Source: an uncultured Clostridia bacterium
GTDB taxonomy: Bacteria > Bacillota > Clostridia > Oscillospirales > Ruminococcaceae
Assembly (NCBI GenBank): GCA_947627455.1
Contig: CANQWC010000003.1
Coordinates: 1 to 64,000 of the forward strand
DNA length: 64,000 bases
Direction: 5' to 3'
Shown: positions 60,801 through 64,000 of the stretch, in pieces
Layout of the letters: each line of letters begins with the position of its first letter
How positions within the stretch are numbered: position 1 is the first letter of the stretch
Notes under the pieces: model-generated
The model's input: the letters and a program-made list of their open reading frames with translations, nothing else
The model's database searches: none
Told to the model about the DNA's origin: nothing
Position numbers and translations under genes: made by a program

Positions 60801-61529
60801 GCGCTGCAAAAGCCCGTCCTCGAATTTCACCCCGTCGATGACGGTGAGAAAAGTCGTGTGGCGGCAGTGATCGGACCAATAGGTGTCTATCATTCTTATT
60901 TCGGTGACGGTCGGGTCGCGGTGCTCAGACTTGAAATAAGTCTGGCAGAACTCGATGTCGTCGGCGTCCATCGCGAGGTTATAATCGGCGACGAACTTTT
61001 CAAGACCGGCTCTGTCAAGCTTTGTGAAGCCGTCGAGGGTCTTGACCTCGGTCGGAATGACATATTTTACCGCTAAGGTCTCGGGCTTTTCAAGCGCAGC
61101 CTCGCGAGCCTCGACAGGGTTGATCACATACTTTTTTATCTCGGCGATGTCGCTCTCCGATAGCTTTCCGTAAAGGCAGTAGACCTTTGCCGAGCGAATC
61201 AGCGGGCGCTCGCCCTGAGAGATTATCTGAATACACTGCGCGGCCGAATCCGCCCTCTGGTCGAACTGCCCGGGGAGATATTCCACCGCAAAGACGCAGG
61301 CGCCGTCGGTGTTTATTTCTTCCGAAGCGATATCAAGCTGGGGCTCGGAAAAAACGTTCTTGACCGAATAGTCAAAGAGCTCGCGGCTGATGTTTTCGGC
61401 GTCATAGCGGTTGATGATTCTGACGTTTTCGAGATTTTCGATCATGAGCAGGTTTCTGAGGTCTGAAAGCAGGGCTTTTGCCTCGTTTGCGAGCTCGGGT
61501 TTTTTCTCGACAAAAATTCTGTATACCAT
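57837..61529 (-). CDS. purL: Phosphoribosylformylglycinamidine synthase, long form (PurL)
   Basis: A 1230-residue single-chain FGAM synthase for step 4 of purine synthesis. The central synthase part has YWSDHCRHTTFL, LLFKNETHNHPTEIEPFGGA with the substrate-binding His, and FGAGGVSVAIGELADG; the C-terminal class I glutaminase has VLIPAFPGTNCELDSAKAM, FIPGGFSGGDEPDG, the nucleophile Cys in ICGICNGFQALIKLG and ISHGEGRF. Length is in the range of the long Clostridia/proteobacterial form rather than the PurL-PurQ-PurS complex. It starts 2 bp after purD. Confidence 0.96.
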   Translation of the reverse strand: MVYRIFVEKKPELANEAKALLSDLRNLLMIENLENVRIINRYDAENISRELFDYSVKNVFSEPQLDIASEEINTDGACVFAVEYLPGQFDQRADSAAQCIQIISQGERPLIRSAKVYCLYGKLSESDIAEIKKYVINPVEAREAALEKPETLAVKYVIPTEVKTLDGFTKLDRAGLEKFVADYNLAMDADDIEFCQTYFKSEHRDPTVTEIRMIDTYWSDHCRHTTFLTVIDGVKFEDGLLQRAYEDYLEVRRRVGDKKPICLMDLATVAVKYLKKEGKLPKLDESEEINACTVKIEIEVDGKKEPWLLLFKNETHNHPTEIEPFGGAATCIGGAIRDPLSGRAYVYGAMRVTGAADPTVPVSETIAGKLPQRKIVTTAAAGYSSYGNQIGLATGIVDEIYHPGYAAKRMEIGAVIAAVPQENVRREVPAPNDVVILLGGSTGRDGIGGATGSSKAHNAHSVETCGAEVQKGNAPEERKLQRLFRNAEAIRMIKRCNDFGAGGVSVAIGELADGLEIDLNAVPKKYDGLDGTELAISESQERMAVVVAPEDVKRFLELADSENLQAKPVATVKEEPRLVMNWNGKKIVDLSREFLNSNGADKHITVAPASPDVKKREISGSFGENMRSMAEDLNICSKRGLSERFDSTIGAGTVLMPFGGKYQLTPIQAMVQKISVEKKHTDDCSFMAWGYNPYLTEQSPYHGAYSAVVESVSKLIATGASFEDVYLTFQEYFERPNRDPKRWGKPLSALLGAFKAQLDLGIGAIGGKDSMSGSFEDIDVPPTLVSFAVTTGKACDVVSPEFKAAGHKVALICPEYDENGLPVTESLIGVYNTVTKLLREKKAVAAYTPCIGGIAEAIFKMAIGNGIGFKFSDSLSLDDIFGLRCGAFLLEMACDAEVGEIIGETVSEKTIAFKGEILALDELTTAYEDKLEGVYSCNISQGDGRKIPNISFDGRNTSSPAVKVAKPRVLIPAFPGTNCELDSAKAMRDAGAEPEVIVINNLSAQGITDSVERFAKELKNAQMIFIPGGFSGGDEPDGSAKFICAFFRNHAVRDGVTELLKSRDGLICGICNGFQALIKLGLVTYGEILDADPSFPTLTFNTISRHQSKIVRTRIASNKSPWLKNVNVGDIINVPISHGEGRFIASEEVIKKLIENGQVATQYVDLDGNATSDIRFNPNDSMYAIEGITSPDGRVFGKMGHSERTGSGLYKNVAGNYDIGMFRSAVEYFK

Positions 61530-61531
61530 TG

Positions 61532-62809
<1,278 letters not shown>

Positions 62810-62865
62810 AATGTCAGCTCCTGTTTTGTGAGATTGGGGTGGCGCCGCACCTGCGGCAGTTTTTA

Positions 62866-64000
62866 TCAATAGCAGTCGTTATAAATCGGGAACTTCTCGC
62901 AGAGATCGAGAACCTCAGCGGTGACGCGCTCCTTGCTGCCCTCGAAATCGGTCACGGTGTCATAAAGCCAGCCCGCGATCTTTTCCATCTCGGCCTCTTT
63001 GAACCCGCGCGAGGTGACGGCGGGTGTGCCGACCCTTAAACCGCTCGTGATGAACGGGCTCTGCGGGTCGTTCGGGACGGCGTTTTTGTTCGCGGTGATA
63101 TGAACCTCGTCAAGGTTGTGCTCAAACTGCTTTCCCGTGATGTTGAAGTTCTGAAGGTCGATGAGCATAAGGTGGTTATCCGTTCCGCCCGAAACAAGGT
63201 TGAAGCCGCGCTTTTTAAGCTCTTCCGCAAGCTTCGCCGCGTTGTTGATTATCTGCTGCTGATAGACCCTGAACTCGGGCTGAAGAGCCTCTTTGAAAGC
63301 TACCGCCTTCGCCGCGATGATGTGCATAAGCGGCCCGCCCTGAATCCCGGGGAAAATCGCCTTGTCGATAGCCTTTGCGTATTCCTCTTTGCAGAGTATC
63401 ATACCGCCCCTCGGGCCTCTGAGTGTCTTGTGAGTGGTGGTGGTGACGACGTCGGCATAGGGCACGGGGTTTTGGTGAAGCCCCGCCGCGACAAGCCCTG
63501 CGATGTGCGCCATGTCGACCATGAGATATGCGCCGACCTTCTTCGCGATCTCTGAGAAGCGCTTGAAGTCGATCTCTCTCGGGTATGCCGACGCGCCCGC
63601 AAGAATGAGCTTGGGCTTGCACTCGACGGCCTTTCTTTCGACCTCGTCATAGTCGATCCTGCCGTCGGCGTCGCATACGCCGTAGGGGACTATATTGAAA
63701 TATTTTCCCGAGATGTTTACGGGTGAGCCGTGAGAGAGGTGCCCGCCGTGCGCAAGGCTCATCGAGAGAACGGTGTCGCCGGGCTGCAAGAGCGCGAAGA
63801 ACACCGCAAGGTTTGCCGACGCGCCGCTATGGGGCTGAACGTTGGCGTGGTCGGCGCCGAAGAGCTTGCAGGCGCGCTGCCTCGCTATCTCCTCGACCTC
63901 ATCGACAAATTGGCAGCCGCCGTAATAGCGGTGCGCGGGATAGCCCTCGGCATATTTATTCGTGAGAACCGTTCCCGCCGCAAGGAGCACGCCCTTTGAA
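62866..64000 (-). CDS. glyA: Serine hydroxymethyltransferase (GlyA), N terminus cut by window edge
   Basis: The frame is open to base 64000, giving about 377 residues of a family of about 415. Motifs include [48 protein letters not shown] and the PLP lysine in [14 protein letters not shown]. It makes glycine and 5,10-methylene-tetrahydrofolate from serine, feeding PurD with glycine and the pathway with one-carbon units. The promoter of the operon lies beyond the window. A 56-bp spacer separates it from purD. Confidence 0.95.
   Translation of the reverse strand, partial: SKGVLLAAGTVLTNKYAEGYPAHRYYGGCQFVDEVEEIARQRACKLFGADHANVQPHSGASANLAVFFALLQPGDTVLSMSLAHGGHLSHGSPVNISGKYFNIVPYGVCDADGRIDYDEVERKAVECKPKLILAGASAYPREIDFKRFSEIAKKVGAYLMVDMAHIAGLVAAGLHQNPVPYADVVTTTTHKTLRGPRGGMILCKEEYAKAIDKAIFPGIQGGPLMHIIAAKAVAFKEALQPEFRVYQQQIINNAAKLAEELKKRGFNLVSGGTDNHLMLIDLQNFNITGKQFEHNLDEVHITANKNAVPNDPQSPFITSGLRVGTPAVTSRGFKEAEMEKIAGWLYDTVTDFEGSKERVTAEVLDLCEKFPIYNDCY

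Overview
The window reads as a chromosome segment of a gut or rumen Firmicute, most likely in the Clostridia (Oscillospiraceae-like). The evidence is HisZ with a short-form HisG, a PHP-type HisK, a single long PurL, a GH3/GH43/GH95 glycosidase set and moderately high GC in the core genes. This placement is an inference from gene content; I cannot name a genus. No rRNA, tRNA or CRISPR array was found.

Region 1 (1-22282, all + strand) is a Wzx/Wzy-type capsule or exopolysaccharide locus, more AT-rich than what follows. It holds two paralogous initiating sugar-phosphate transferases (1-378 partial and 10503-11138), four glycosyltransferases, a Wzy polymerase, a Wzx flippase and the three enzymes for UDP-N-acetyl-L-fucosamine (CapE, CapG, CapF). 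Between the two initiating transferases lies a 10-kb cassette unlike ordinary sugar genes: an ATP-grasp ligase, a truncated PLP decarboxylase, FabD, a NeuD-like acyltransferase, two FabG-like reductases, two free-standing acyl/peptidyl carrier proteins, an adenylating ligase, a FabH-like ketosynthase III, a GNAT, a formyltransferase and a metallo-beta-lactamase-fold hydrolase. I infer a carrier-protein pathway that builds an acyl or amino-acyl group for the glycan. Two of its genes (a reductase and the GNAT) carry the same in-frame run of nine G inside an identical 14-bp context, which suggests phase-variable switching. This is the best candidate for an undescribed system.

Region 2 (22.3-30.1 kb) is disturbed. 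It has a glmM tail, glmS with a 1-bp frameshift, two separate IS256-family transposase remnants, a HipA/CtkA-like kinase and a Fic protein each with its own promoter, a Schlafen/AlbA-type remnant, a headless manC and a manA pseudogene.

Region 3 (30.1-41.5 kb) is mostly housekeeping: a MATE exporter, a P1B-type ATPase relative with several altered catalytic motifs, a Glu/Lys-rich membrane protein, an operon for proline synthesis (proB, proA) with a 2-hydroxyacid dehydrogenase, a cluster of palindromes, an NCS2 purine permease and proC.

Region 4 (41.6-49.4 kb) is a glycan-use operon: GH3, a GH43 fused in frame to a DNA-alkylation-repair (AlkD-like) HEAT domain, an aldo/keto reductase with two 4Fe-4S motifs and a GH95 fucosidase. 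A 97-nt perfect four-way-junction palindrome sits inside it.

Region 5 (49.4-64 kb, - strand) holds a complete histidine operon (hisZ-G-D-C-B-H-A-F-IE-K, from one clear promoter) and a purine/one-carbon operon (glyA-purD-purL, entering from the right edge).
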